From contig JANBPK010000806.1 in NCBI GenBank assembly GCA_027579435.1, positions 496,001 through 560,000 of the forward strand: a DNA stretch of 64,000 nucleotides, given 5' to 3'. The notes below the pieces were generated by a model. It was not told the DNA's origin, ran no database searches, and saw nothing but the letters and a program-made list of their open reading frames with translations. Both the position numbers and the translations under genes were made by a program. Position 1 is the first letter of the stretch. Each line of letters opens with the position of its first letter. Positions 1 to 10,775 of this stretch are shown piece after piece. The stretch comes from Candolleomyces eurysporus (Eukaryota > Basidiomycota > Agaricomycetes > Agaricales > Psathyrellaceae).

Positions 1-1362
1 GTATTACGGTTTGCTGAGCTCGCAGAGGAAGCTGGAGGTCTGTCCTCAGCAACGGCTTCCACCCCAAACTAATTATTCACTCTCGAACAGTTCCCTCTGG
101 TGTCCTCAGTGTCCTTCCCGGTGGTGCTGCTGTCGGAAAAGCTCTGGTAGAAAACCCCTTGATCAAGAAGGTTGACATCACTGTAGGTGTCCTCCACGTT
201 GTGAAGGAGTGCCCTCGCTGATGTATCTACTCCTCAAGGCAGGAACACAAGCAGGGCGCAGCATCGGAAGCATTGTCGGACAAAACCTCGCTTCGTTCAC
301 TGCGGAGCTTGGTGGAAAGGTATACACGTACCTCCCAGCATCGAAGAACCGTCGCTGAACCCCCCATCTCCAGGCTCCAATAGTTGTTTTCAACGATGCC
401 GACCTTATCTCTGCGGTGAACGGAGTGGCATTTGCATCTTTCGTGGCCTCTGGCCAAACGTGCGTCTCCGGTACAAGGATCATTGTGCAAGACAAGATAT
501 ACGACGAGTTTCTTGCGGCCTTCCTCCAGAAAGTGGAGAACATCCGTGCGGGGATGGGGAGTCGTGCGTGCGCTTTTCAAAGGCATTCTTCGGCTTTTTA
601 CTCAACGGTCGATATGTACAGCACAAGATCCATCGAGCACCATGGGTACAGTCATCTCTGAGGCCCATTTAGAGAGGATACAACGTTCCGTGAAGGGTAC
701 CAAAGGCAAAGTAGTTGCAGGCGGTGAACGTATGACGGGGATATCAAGCTTGGATGGCTATGACTTCTCTCAAGGCGCCTTCTTCCCTCCAACTGTCGTG
801 ATAGACGTCCCTCTCGAGGACGAACTGTGGAGGGAAGAGATATTTGGACCTGTCGTAGTCGTCCAAAGATTTTCGGTGAGTTTTCGTCTTAATAATAACT
901 GCCTGCCAGGATGTCCTCACTGTTCATATGCAGACGGAGGCTGAAGGTGTCGCTTTGGCCAACGATTGCAAATACGGCTTGGGTGCTGGGATTTGGACAA
1001 CCGACATTTCTCGAGGACATCGCATTGCCGCTGAGATAGAAGCAGGTATCTGTTGGATTAATACCCATCACCGGAATGATCCCAGTTCGCCTTGGTGAGT
1101 ACATAGAACAGGCATATCTATATGTCTTCTAATGGTCTCCTTGCAGGGGCGGATTCAAGGAAAGCGGCATCGGCAGGGAAAATGGGGTAGAAGCTCTTCA
1201 CGCCTGTAGGCATTTTCATTGACTCTGCATCACGGTATATTTCTCAACCTTTCGATAGACTCTCAAAGCAAATCGATCGTCCTGAACACGGCCGCAACTG
1301 AACATAGTAGGGTCAACGACGATTGGTTCGATGTTGGAGGTTTGAATCGTAGATATGGATAG
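1..1362 (+). CDS. Aldehyde dehydrogenase, NAD(P)-dependent (5' end outside window)
   Basis: Oxidises an aldehyde to the acid. Exons by eye: 1-37, 91-182, 239-319, 374-560, 622-875, 934-1094, 1147-1205 and 1259-1362, all GT-AG, giving about 324 residues of a family usually near 500, so the N-terminal third lies upstream. Visible family motifs are the general-base segment ELGGK, the catalytic-cysteine segment SGQTCVSGTR, the EEIFGPV segment and a GGFKESGIGRENG block near the C-terminus. The C-terminus ends ...GGLNRRYG after a short last exon. It converges on VPS60, with 64 bp between the stop codons. Substrate cannot be told; the family includes betaine-, salicyl- and short-chain aldehyde enzymes. 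The class is certain, the substrate is not. Confidence 0.9.
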
Positions 1363-1426
1363 GACCCCAAAGAGTATGATAACAATACAATGTGCGTGGT
1401 ACATAATAGGATTAACACCTTGCTTT

Positions 1427-2476
1427 CTACCCTGCTGTTGTCTTGACAGCTTCGTGCCTTTCTGGTGTCTGTTCCACATAGTGAATAAGTCAAAGTGAGG
1501 TTAATAGTCGACGCAGTCATACATACCTCCCCAACTTCTACAGGCGGTTCGTCGATAAAGTCGGGCACTTTGTTCAGATCTGCCAAATATGACGGTCCTT
1601 CCTCTTCTTGCTCCAAGGCTAGCGCGTCCAGTTCTACGGATAATGACTTTAAACGAGAAAGACGGAACAAAACAATGTAACGACATACCAGCTTCTAGAT
1701 CCGCCTCGTCAATTTCATCTGGGACGGCATATGAACGCCCTAGTGTCTCCTGGATTTCATTAGCCCGTTCGAGCATTTCTTCCATATCGTAATGCATGTC
1801 CTAATATGAGAGATGGCATGGGATGGAAAATATCAGCGGCGCATTGAATGACCCGGTTTTCAGCATACCTCAATCTTGTCAATGTCGATTTTCCCATATT
1901 GTTTCTTGATCTCCTTGTTCGCTTGGGTCATCGCATCGAGCGAGGCCATAGTGTTTCGCAGATTATCGGTAGCCATGGCCGTAGACTCCATATTGAACGA
2001 CTGCTGCGTTAGTTGAGCTACTTGCGCTTCGTACATCCGCTTCTGCTTGAGCGTCCGCAATGCCCGTTGTTGGATAGCATCCTGTGCATTGCCATGCAAC
2101 AAAACATTGCGTGTGGCATAGTAAGTTTCGAGGTTCAAAGGCAAGAGGAGCGGGCTTCCACAGCGTACCTTTCCAGGTCCATTCCGCAGCTTGCTCATCT
2201 GGTCTTTGTACCTCGCGAGCTCGGCATCGAGTTTGCGGATCTTGACCTCTATCGAGGATGCTCGAGCATCTGTCTAACGGGCGGATAGGATAGATAGAAA
2301 CACCACGAGGGGACCGGTCGGAGGCCAGAGCACGATAGATAACAATATTGACAAAGAAAGTCCGTTAGTCGCTCAACCCGAGGGCTACGAGATTAAGGGG
2401 NACGAACGGATGCGATGGCGTCTTGGAGGCTCGGCTTGGGTACCTTGCTCGATGAGTTGCCGAAGAATCGATTCAT
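1427..2476 (-). CDS. VPS60: ESCRT-III subunit Vps60/CHMP5
   Basis: SNF7-family protein of the ESCRT-III membrane-remodelling machinery on endosomes; in yeast it binds Vta1 and modulates the Vps4 ATPase. The start at 2474-2476 gives [11 protein letters not shown], matching the basic N-terminus of Vps60. After an intron containing the N at 2401, the core continues with [16 protein letters not shown], then [17 protein letters not shown] and a helical segment ending GKIDIDKIE. The C-terminal helices ([30 protein letters not shown]) follow further introns. The last exon, 1427-1468, encodes [13 protein letters not shown]. The intron splitting GPGK from DAIQQR is clear because the unspliced reading breaks the conserved helix. 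Identification is strong. Confidence 0.9.
2401..2401. other. Single ambiguous base (N)
   Basis: Lies inside the first intron of VPS60, so it has no coding effect. It is one of seven isolated Ns in the window, several of which behave as one-base gap placeholders. Confidence 0.8.
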
Positions 2477-2805
2477 GGTAGGGAGTTCTAGCAGAGGGGA
2501 TGATGGCAGGTAATGGTCAAGAGCAAGAGACACTGTTGATTGCGGACTGCGCGCGCCTACTCAAAATGACGCACTCCGCCACAGAGTATTCTGTCGTCCT
2601 CTAACCTTGGCAAGGACTGCGCATTCTAGACTTATCCCAATGAACACATACTAGTATATTGAGCATTAAATTTAATCTTTCTGAGTACAGATAGGTATAC
2701 AAATACAGAATATTCCAAAGGAAAAGAGTTGACAGCGCAACTACCGGTGTACGACGGAGGTACCGTTGAACTTTTTAAAGCAATCATGAATATGTTGTCA
2801 GGGTA
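2477..2805. other. Intergenic: VPS60 promoter and 3' flank of the acyltransferase
   Basis: 329 bp between two minus-strand genes. AT-rich around 2640-2720. No ORF with recognisable similarity and no repeat was seen. Confidence 0.6.
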
Positions 2806-4501
2806 TTACGACAAAAATCCACGGATCGCACCGCCAACATTGAGGAGGTCGATCAAAAATGTATCATGTCCCCAAACACCGCCGAGTTCGTAATAGCTGA
2901 CATTTTCATTCCCGCCCATTCTCAAGGCGTCGGCCACCTCGCGCTGCTGCTCAACCGTGAACAAGATATCGCTCTGAACCCCCAGAACTAGCGTGGGGAT
3001 CTGAGAAAGGGGTTTCAAGCCTTCTGCAAGGTCATTCAGATGGGGAGGCGGGTTGACGGGCGGTGGGTGGGATTTGGAATGAGAAGTTTTGTGAGGAAGA
3101 ACACTTTCGACCACGGGGTCTGGGTGGAAATCGGCCGTTGGATAAGAAGGGCTTAATCTGAGTTCTTTAAGAGCGGGAGCAGTCATGTCGAAGAGGTCCA
3201 TGGCTTTTGAGACGTAGAGCAGAGAGTTGGCATCATACTTGAGGCAAAATTGTTCACCCTGCGCAGAAAGCAGGTTAGAAAGGGAGGCGCTGATGACAGG
3301 ATACTACACACCTGATGGTCGAGATAGGTCTCAATAAGGAAGTCCGGGCACAGTGCAGGTGTTCGTACGCCATTCCCAGCGTCAGTGGATTGTGGTGCAG
3401 GTCGAAGTTGTCGACCGAAACGTAGATCCCACTCTGGACCCGACCGGTAGGTAATAGTCGCAATCTCTGGAGGAACCTGTTCACAAACCGCGCGGAGATG
3501 AAATGAGGGAAGTATTCACTTACGACGTGCAAGTTTCATCCCTGTGTGCGGAGGTACTCCGTCGTAGTAGAAACCATTGTTCCAATTAGGATCTGCCATC
3601 AACACTAATAGTAGTAGGTCAGCTTCGTCTGCAACTCTTGAAGAGTAGATGTAGACGCACCACTTCTTTGCGCGAATCTCATCGCTACGGCCGAGGGGCT
3701 GCTACGCGCTGTGCCGCTGATGCTCACAATTTTGCCCACCCGTGAGGGGAATAGCCAACCGGCTGCCAGACTTTGCATTGCTCCCATGGAACAGCCAACA
3801 CTTGCGTACAGCTTCTTGACGCCGAGATGGTCCAGGAGATGGAACTGGGCCTTCACCATGTCGAATATTGATACGACAGGAAAGCGAGTTGCCCAGGGTT
3901 TTCCGGTCTCGGGCTCGATGGATGAAGGGCCAGTCGACCCGTAGCACCCTCCGATCACATTGGTGCAGATAATAAAATGTGTATTCGTGTCCAGGGGTTT
4001 GCCGGGCCCGATGAACTTTTCCCACCAACCAGGTGCTGAGTTGAGTGGTGTGGATGCAGCATGGGAGGAAGCCGAGAGACCAGTATGCAAAAGGATGACA
4101 TTATCCTTTTGTGGCGAAAGAGTGCCCCAGGTTTCATATGCAATATCGAAGGACGGAAGTGGCTTGGGATAGTACACCAAGGGAAATGGTTCTGAGTGGT
4201 GATAGACGTGATAGGTAGTGGGACTCGGCCTTGCGTACGATGGCTCGGGGCCGGTGCCAGGCTCTTGCTCCTTCTCAGGACTCCTCCTGGAGGCAGTCAG
4301 CCTGGATTCTCGAGCCTTGTGGGCATCGACACAGGGAAAGTGTGGCTGACCGAGAGGAGACGGACCACTGGCATCTGGCTGGGCACAAGACGGTGCCGAG
4401 GCGTTAGCCGATGAGGTCACCGATGCAAGCTGAGCCAGACGGCGGAATGATGGGGCTGGACGGGCTCTCAGCAGGGCTCTCGAGACACTGGAGAGCGACA
4501 T
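2806..4501 (-). CDS. MetX-family acyltransferase, probably serine O-succinyltransferase (Cys2/CysA-like)
   Basis: Alpha/beta-hydrolase acyltransferase that activates the hydroxyl of serine or homoserine for sulfur assimilation. The chosen start (4499-4501) gives [19 protein letters not shown], a basic, Ser/Arg-rich leader that could target mitochondria. Catalytic features: nucleophile in [10 protein letters not shown], Asp in LGVQSDILF, His in GVWGHDTFL. The segment [11 protein letters not shown] is the GSTGP type seen in serine O-succinyltransferases and unlike the GSPFGSFSP segment of yeast Met2, which favours serine over homoserine as acceptor (inference). The reading frame is interrupted by introns near 3600 and 3260. 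The stop codon is at 2806-2808. Homoserine O-acetyltransferase is the alternative call. Confidence 0.8.
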
Positions 4502-4765
4502 GGTGGTCGGAGAGAAAGTGAGATTCGTGTGCTGGACATGGCTGAACAAGCAAGAGGACGACTAAGGCGGCGGCGGCGAGCAGACGTGACCGCTGAGGAA
4601 AGATGGCGTGCTGGACCCTAGTCCAGGGTTTTGCCTGATCATGATCATCAGGCCGAGTATGACCCTAACCTTAGCCGGCTATCGGGTGTGAGGGTAATTT
4701 GAAATTCCAGAGTATAGCTTGTCCCCGTCGTCCACCAGGATCCCAATGCCCACAGCCATTTTCGT
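4502..4765. promoter_or_regulatory. Bidirectional promoter region
   Basis: 264 bp between the divergent starts of the MetX-family gene (4501) and the disordered protein gene (4766). It contains a GGCGGCGGCGG stretch near 4567 and a TGATCATGATCATCA palindrome-like segment near 4637-4650. No TATA box is obvious. Role inferred from position only. Confidence 0.5.
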
Positions 4766-7700
4766 ATGGACGTCCAGCTCGCAAATCCCGGTCTTGAAAA
4801 CTCCGACACCATCTCTGAGCTCTCGTCTCTGACCCCCAGTGCATCTCTCCAAACTCCCACCACCCCAAGCGACCATTATTTCCCCAGAACATATTCCACC
4901 CTGTCGTCTGCATCGTCGAAGAGGCGGAGTATTGTGCGGCGCAGTATCACTGCGCTCGAGGGTTTTCCAAAGGAGGTGAGGACAGACCCAACGGAACGTG
5001 TTCGTACCTAACACGTGTATATCGCGCCCCCATAGTTCGCCTCTTTGATTCGCTCTCACAGCACCTCTCGTCGCTCGAGTTCTCAATTCCAGGTCTATAT
5101 TTCTCCCTATTTTCCCGTCTTTGCGGCCATTCTCAGTCTCGATTAGGCCCACAACCAAAGCAACCGAGAACCGCGGCCGGTCGATGACAACACGCCTATG
5201 CAGGATATCCAACTCAGGCCGTCGCTTGATATGAAGCTCCCTTGTTCGCATGCCGAAGATGAGCGTCCCACAAGAATGACGAAATTTGAAAACAAGGTCC
5301 GTTGCTTTGTGCGTTGTCGACGTCGACTCAAAAGCAAGACTGAATGCCGTTGTCCAGATTTACAACTTCCTCACACGCTCACGATCGCGCTCAAGATCCA
5401 AACAGGACACCGAAGACGCACCCAAAGCCTCCACCTCGAGATCTCGAGAACGTATGCACCACGAAAACAGCGAACACAGGAAAAAGCCAGAGCCACCACC
5501 CAAGTCGAAGGAAGCAACCGGCACCAAACCAACATCCCGCATACCATCCCGTCCACTCTCGTCAACAACATCCGCAACAAACTCAACCGTGACACCCACA
5601 ACCCCCAAAGCACGCAGAAGACCCCAATCTGCGCTGCCTTTACCCGCTACTCCTGCTCAGCCCCAATCAAACGAATCTCCTTCGTCCCGCCCAACAACAC
5701 CCAAGCCACTTGCCGCAAAGAAGAAGCTCCCGAACCTCTTTGGCATCCCCCTTGCTCTGCGACGGTCTTCAAGATCACGATCGAGGTCACGCCCAAACTC
5801 CCCTCAGCAGTCTTCGTCAGATCTTCCTCCTCTACCTCAGGCTACGGGTGATCACGACCCAACTCCCAAACCTCGCAAGTCATATTCATCGTCTGCTCCC
5901 CGACCCCCAAGTCCGACTCCAATTGCAAAACCCAAGGCTACTGGTCCCATCAAGCCGACGATATCGGGGGGATCGACGTCAAATTCCCTCAAATTGCCCA
6001 AGCTTTTCACGGGTACGAAAGTTTTGCCAATTACCGCTGTCATGTTCTAATCGTCAGCCAGGTCGAGCAACAACTACCGGTAGCAGTTCCCTCCGCCATC
6101 CCTCTGGCGTCACAGCCCCCAATGGGTCGGCGGATCCTAAATCATCCACCAGCTCAGCTGTAGTGTCATCCCCTCTCAAATCTTCCTCATATCGGCGAGG
6201 CCTCAAACCAGAAGGCAAGTCTGATATCCCGACACCTTCTGTTACGAGCCCACTGCGTCCTAGTGCCGTGGTTCCTAACGGAAAAGCTGCCGTTTCCCCG
6301 AACCCACCTCCACTGCCGTCTAAAACCCCCTCCAAACTTCCTTCAACCCCATCAAAAACGGTGTCTCCAGAATCAAAGTTACAGCCACCATCGAAAACAA
6401 GACCATCGCATCATGTTGCTAAAAACCTCTCGTTGGACGCCAGTTACCGGTACCGTGGCGGAAATATGAGTAGCGTTGACGAAGAAGGTCGGCTTAGCCA
6501 GGAAATGCCAAAGTCGACGTCTTTGAAAGGGAAATCAAGGGATCCGGATCCACACCCACAACCGAGGACAAGCACATCCAAGATGGCTCCCGCAGTGAGG
6601 AGCGCGAGACATGGGAGTTTCGACTTTGAGCGTCCAGGTTGGGGAGCGACGATGATGCAGCGGAGTGGAAGTAACGGGACGACTGTGACTGCGGCTAGTA
6701 ATCATAGCAATAGCAAAGACAGGCATCACGGGGAGAGGGATAGTGGATCTGGGCCTGGGCTTGCTGGTGTGGGCACGCTGCAAAAAGAGAGGTCTCTGAA
6801 AAGGCACAAAGATGTCGAGGAGGAGATCAAGGCGAGGGAAAGGGCGAAGAAGTTGGAAGAGTACATCCAAATGGATAAGCTACCTTCTGTGGGCCATGGG
6901 TCGTCTTCCAATCATTCTGATCACGTTCATGCTTCAACGTCAACGAACGGGACGGCGCACACCAATAAATCATCGAGTTTGAGCAAGGCTACGGGGAAGA
7001 GGGCCTTAGCTGGAAGTCGAACAGGTGGGGGAGTTACTCGCCTGATTGGTACGGCGCAGCATGGCCTGTTCCACTTCGAGTCACCAGTACCTTCCCCGAC
7101 TCGCAGCTCTGGAAGTACGGCCACGGCTACGGAAACCAGGCAGCCTCATGGAGGGAGAAGCGACAGAAGCACCGAACAATCGAAAGACGAAAAGACCAAG
7201 ACAAGGGACGGCGAGAAGAAGGCGGGGTTGAAAGGCGATAGGCCTCCTGTTCCTGTCCCTCCTGTCTCGTCCATTCCTCAGCGCCCAGGGGGTCGTGGCC
7301 GGTCCCTCGATCTTGGGCTAGGACTTGCATGGGCCCCATCCAGAATGAAGGAAGCGGCCCTGCTTCCCTCTTCAATGCTGTTCAATCGATCCGCTAGCAA
7401 TACTTCCAGTCTTGGGCGATCGACGTCGGGCTCAACTATGGCGCGGAGCGCATCGTCCTCGACAAATGGGCATGAAAGTAGTCGATCTAGAAGGATTCAT
7501 ATTCAAGACTCGGATCCTGAGGCTGAGAGGTCGAAGCTTGGGAAAGAAGTGGCTGACCTTTTCCGGAGTGTCTTGGACGATAGAGGTTATAACACTTTCA
7601 AAAGCTGTACGTCCTCCTCCTTTCCTTTCCTTTCAAACCCCCTTTTGGCCTAGCCTGGGCCATTGTCCCTCCCATTGTCCTCGACGGGCTTGCTGATTGG

Positions 7701-7864
7701 CTTGCATAGATGTCCGGCAATTTGATGCTCATGAGATACCATTTGATGGACCTGAAGGGATTGTGGAGCGAGTTGAACGTCTACTCAGAAATGCTCCCAG
7801 AGCTGGTCAGGATAACCGCGTTATTTTGGATAAGTTCGTTCGTATCATCTTGCAAAATGTATAA
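4766..7864 (+). CDS. Large disordered Ser/Pro-rich protein with conserved C-terminal domain, function unknown
   Basis: Exons by eye: 4766-4975, 5036-5092, 5147-5296, 5358-6012, 6062-7606 and 7710-7864, totalling 2772 nt (923 residues); the frame closes exactly, which supports the model. Nearly all of the chain is low-complexity Ser, Pro, Thr, Arg and Lys, with RSRSRSRS tracts, Pro-rich PPLPSKTPSK segments and a charged stretch EEEIKARERAKKLEEY near the middle. The last ~75 residues look folded (KEVADLFRSVLDDRGYNTF, then YVRQFDAHEIPFDGPEGI, then a helix ending RIILQNV). I do not recognise the family. Composition suggests a phosphoregulated scaffold; this is inference. Confidence 0.75.
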
Positions 7865-8393
7865 CAGGGACAGGGCATGGCTCGGCGGCACCGCCTGTCG
7901 AGTCGGGTTCGTTTTGTTTGGGTATTTTCTTCTGCACGGCCGTCGTATCTCCTCCGTCCTATCTTCCTTCTTACGTTTTTCATTCTAATGGTTACCCATC
8001 TCTACCCCATACCATCTTCTACGTGGATTTCCTGATTTCTTTCATTTCTTTTAGACGTCATCTTTTTCTTTTTCTTTTGCATTCCTCTCATTCGTCCATG
8101 GTATCACGCAAACTCACTTATTCACTGACTTATTGTATGAGGTTTGATGACCCTATGTTCTGCTGTTCTGTTTTAATGCTTGCTCATGCCTTCAGTTGCT
8201 TACGATCTGCTAGTCCTAATACGCTTTGTTACGTCTTTGTAGTAGATGCCTTCATGGTTGTTGTGTACGCTTTAGTTGGTCCTTTGTATCGTTTAATCGC
8301 TTGCATGAACCGGAATTAATTCAATGGTGAAGAAACCGAAATAATATCAATACAGTGGTGCAAGAGGATCTACAAATGGATAATTCTGGACGC
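7865..8393. other. Intergenic, convergent 3' flanks
   Basis: 529 bp between two convergent genes. Pyrimidine-rich on the plus strand around 7960-8100 (many TTTC/TCTT runs). Short ORFs here show no protein-like composition. No gene supported. Confidence 0.6.
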
Positions 8394-9222
8394 TCATGTC
8401 GCCGGCCTCAAGGCGCGTAGACGCTCAGCGAGCTTATCGTCCTCGTCCTTGAGACCAGTAGGTGGCGTTACTTCCGAGACGTTCAGTTGATCAGCGTCCA
8501 AGTCCTGCTTGAGCTCAATGTTTGCCTCTTCAGCGGTCTGTCGAAGGAGCTGTTCGACCTGGTCCTGAGGAGTAGAGATTGCAGTAGTGGCGGACATAGT
8601 ATCCTCCATGTACGACGTTTGGACGTCGAGGTCGGTGAATTGACTCTCGAACTTGTCCATAATCACGGAAATCTATCAATCCTTGCCGATTAGCTAGTGA
8701 TCAGAGAAAGGAGATGAGATGGAAGCGCACCCGCTCGAGGTTCATTGTCTCCATGGCTTTGTCCATTCCCTTTACCACTGTCGCCATGTTCCCTGTTACC
8801 TGCCTCATTGTTACGGCGGTTTCGACACGACTTGCGACTGCATCTATTCGACTACCGAGGCGGAGAAGATTCAGGGCTTCAGACTTCTTGCGAATGGCAT
8901 TGGATGCGTATATCCGGGCACCGTCATTGTTGCCTTGAAGGAGAGCCTGGGTACGACGGTCGTCGGTCAGTATTGGATTGTTCAGCCAGAGAATTGCAGA
9001 AATTCCACCTTCTTTAGCCTGGCCTTCTCAGCAAGCTCGTCTTTCTGCGCTTTCTTTGCCTGACGGTTGAGGGATTTGGCAGTGAACTAGATGACCTCAT
9101 TGAGTTCTGTGGCTCATGATGAATCTGCAGAGGGCGCACCTTAAGCTGGAACAAGGTCTCTGGTCAAAGTTAGCTACGATATTGAAGAGATATGTGGAGG
9201 ACTCACTCTCGAGGTTGCTCAT
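8394..9222 (-). CDS. DID2: ESCRT-III-associated Did2/Vps46/CHMP1
   Basis: Recruits the Vps4 ATPase to ESCRT-III during multivesicular-body sorting. The start at 9220-9222 gives MSNLEKTLFQLKFTAKSLN across two introns, aligning with CHMP1 proteins that begin near TLFQLKFTAK. Also seen are [15 protein letters not shown], the [11 protein letters not shown] segment, [18 protein letters not shown] and [12 protein letters not shown]. The C-terminus [15 protein letters not shown] is a MIT-interacting motif (MIM1: Leu/Arg/Leu spacing with a basic end), the Vps4/Vta1 docking site. The frame crosses several 50-60 bp introns between 8680 and 9210. Length is close to 200 residues, as usual. Strong call. 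Confidence 0.9.
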
Positions 9223-9403
9223 GGTGGATGGGACTCGAATGCGGTTTCCTGCTGAACGGTGCCGCAGCTGCAGTGCAGCCGAGGGTATATCTGCACTGCC
9301 ACGAGGGACAGAGGCCATGTGACTGGACGCCACGTGGTCGAGACGCGACCAGGATTGTCATCGTCACCAGTTCATAGTTCTCGTTCTCTTCAGCAAGGTC
9401 TCC

Positions 9404-10515
9404 ATGGGATTGTTGTATTATATCAGGTACGCCCCCTCAGACCACTGGAATACAGCTCTCTTACTCTTGGGTTCAGTTATTTTGCGATTGTCGCTGCTTT
9501 CGCCTTCGTCACTCTCTCTCTAGCAAGCGGGCTGCTTTATGTTTCGGAGTTGATTGAAGAACACTCACGACTGGCCAAGAGTATCGGTCAACGGTCCATT
9601 TACGTGAGTCGAGTTGCTCCATGCCTCCAGACAGCTCCTGACATAGCAGAACTGCAGGCTGTTATAGCGCTTCATGTGCTCCTATATTTTACAGATAGTC
9701 TCCCATTCCTCCAGACTGGGTTCTCCATCCTCTGCCACCTCGTCTACCTCCAAAATTTCTCCAGCACATGGCCTCTGATTGAACTGACTTCCATCCCCTT
9801 CGTGTCCTCGTGCATCCTTGTAATAGCAGACCACTTCATCTGGTTTTATTACTTTGCACGCCTTACGAACGAGGCAAGAAGATTAAAATCATATAGGGTC
9901 ATCACAGACGTTCCAGGTTTCACCGAAATTGCAGCGTTTTTCGGTCTTTGCGTCTGGCTTGCACCCTTGTTCCTCTTCCTTAGCCTGAGTGCCAACGACA
10001 ATGCTCTTCCTACCTCCTCAAGTGAGTATTGGAATATTTACGTATGAATATCTACTAACCGTACGATAGACGACCCTCCTGCGTCACCCATCGGCTCTAC
10101 GTCTCGGCAACCGGTTCAGGCTGGCAGGGTATCCTTGATTCGTTCCTTCTTTTCCTTACTCTCCTTCGACACGCTCCCCAAGTTCAAACCCAAGCGAAAG
10201 GATACGTCGGAAGGTATCATTGCTCCTCGTTCCCCCCTTCCAGCACCCCGTCCCCTTTCACCTGTACCCAATCGGTCTCTTTCGCCTGGACCTGGACCCT
10301 ATTCCGGAGCACCTCCGCGATCACCGTTACTAGCTAGGGCTCAAGAAATCGAAGTGGGCCATCCACACCTCTCTCCGAGTACGAATTTCAGCCTTCGTAC
10401 TCCCCCAAGGCGTTCGACGATTGAACATCCAGGCCTTCGACGCTCTACGACGGGGGAAGGCCTTGGTTTGGGACTTAGAAGGACTTCGAGCTTCAATGTA
10501 ACCGATGAACAATAG
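9404..10515 (+). CDS. SVP26: Svp26/Tex261 family ER-Golgi membrane protein with long C-terminal tail
   Basis: Cargo adaptor for COPII export and retention of type II Golgi membrane proteins. Exons 9404-9426, 9477-9603, 9658-10021 and 10070-10515 total 960 nt (319 residues) and close the frame. MGLLYYISYFAIVAAFAFVTLS starts with the first membrane segment; then come LYVSELIEEHSRLAKSIGQR, ALHVLLYFTDSLPFLQ and FYYFARLTNEARR, hallmark blocks of the family. About four membrane segments are visible. The last ~150 residues are a Ser/Pro/Arg-rich cytosolic tail (SPLPAPRPLSPVPN and similar) absent from yeast Svp26. The branch site TACTAAC is visible at 10052-10058 in the last intron. Divergent from DID2, 181 bp between starts. 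Confidence 0.88.
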
Positions 10516-10775
10516 ACACTCTTTGTAATTCCGATATGTATTCATCATGTCTGCGGGACGTAATTATAAGGGACTGAGTAAACGTTGTACGGCTGAGGCA
10601 GGCATCTATGTATGTGGCGGTGAATCAACGGGGCACTGGTCTCGCTACCCTTCTTGACTGAAACCACATTCTTCAGCTGCGATCTCCCACCTCTTGCAAA
10701 GCTCCGTGCATCCTCTTCCCTCGTTTATCTCTTTTATGAGCGATTGAATACCAGCCTCATAAGACAACCGCTTTG
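10516..10775. other. Intergenic: SVP26 3' flank and phosphatase promoter
   Basis: 260 bp between two plus-strand genes. No repeat and no clear TATA box. Confidence 0.5.

Noticed and set aside
5710..6061. Upstream part of a 647-residue plus-strand ORF that runs into the disordered protein gene
   Set aside because: From 6062 on it is the real exon, but before the intron 6013-6061 the true frame is a different one that continues from 4766; the upstream part is a shadow.
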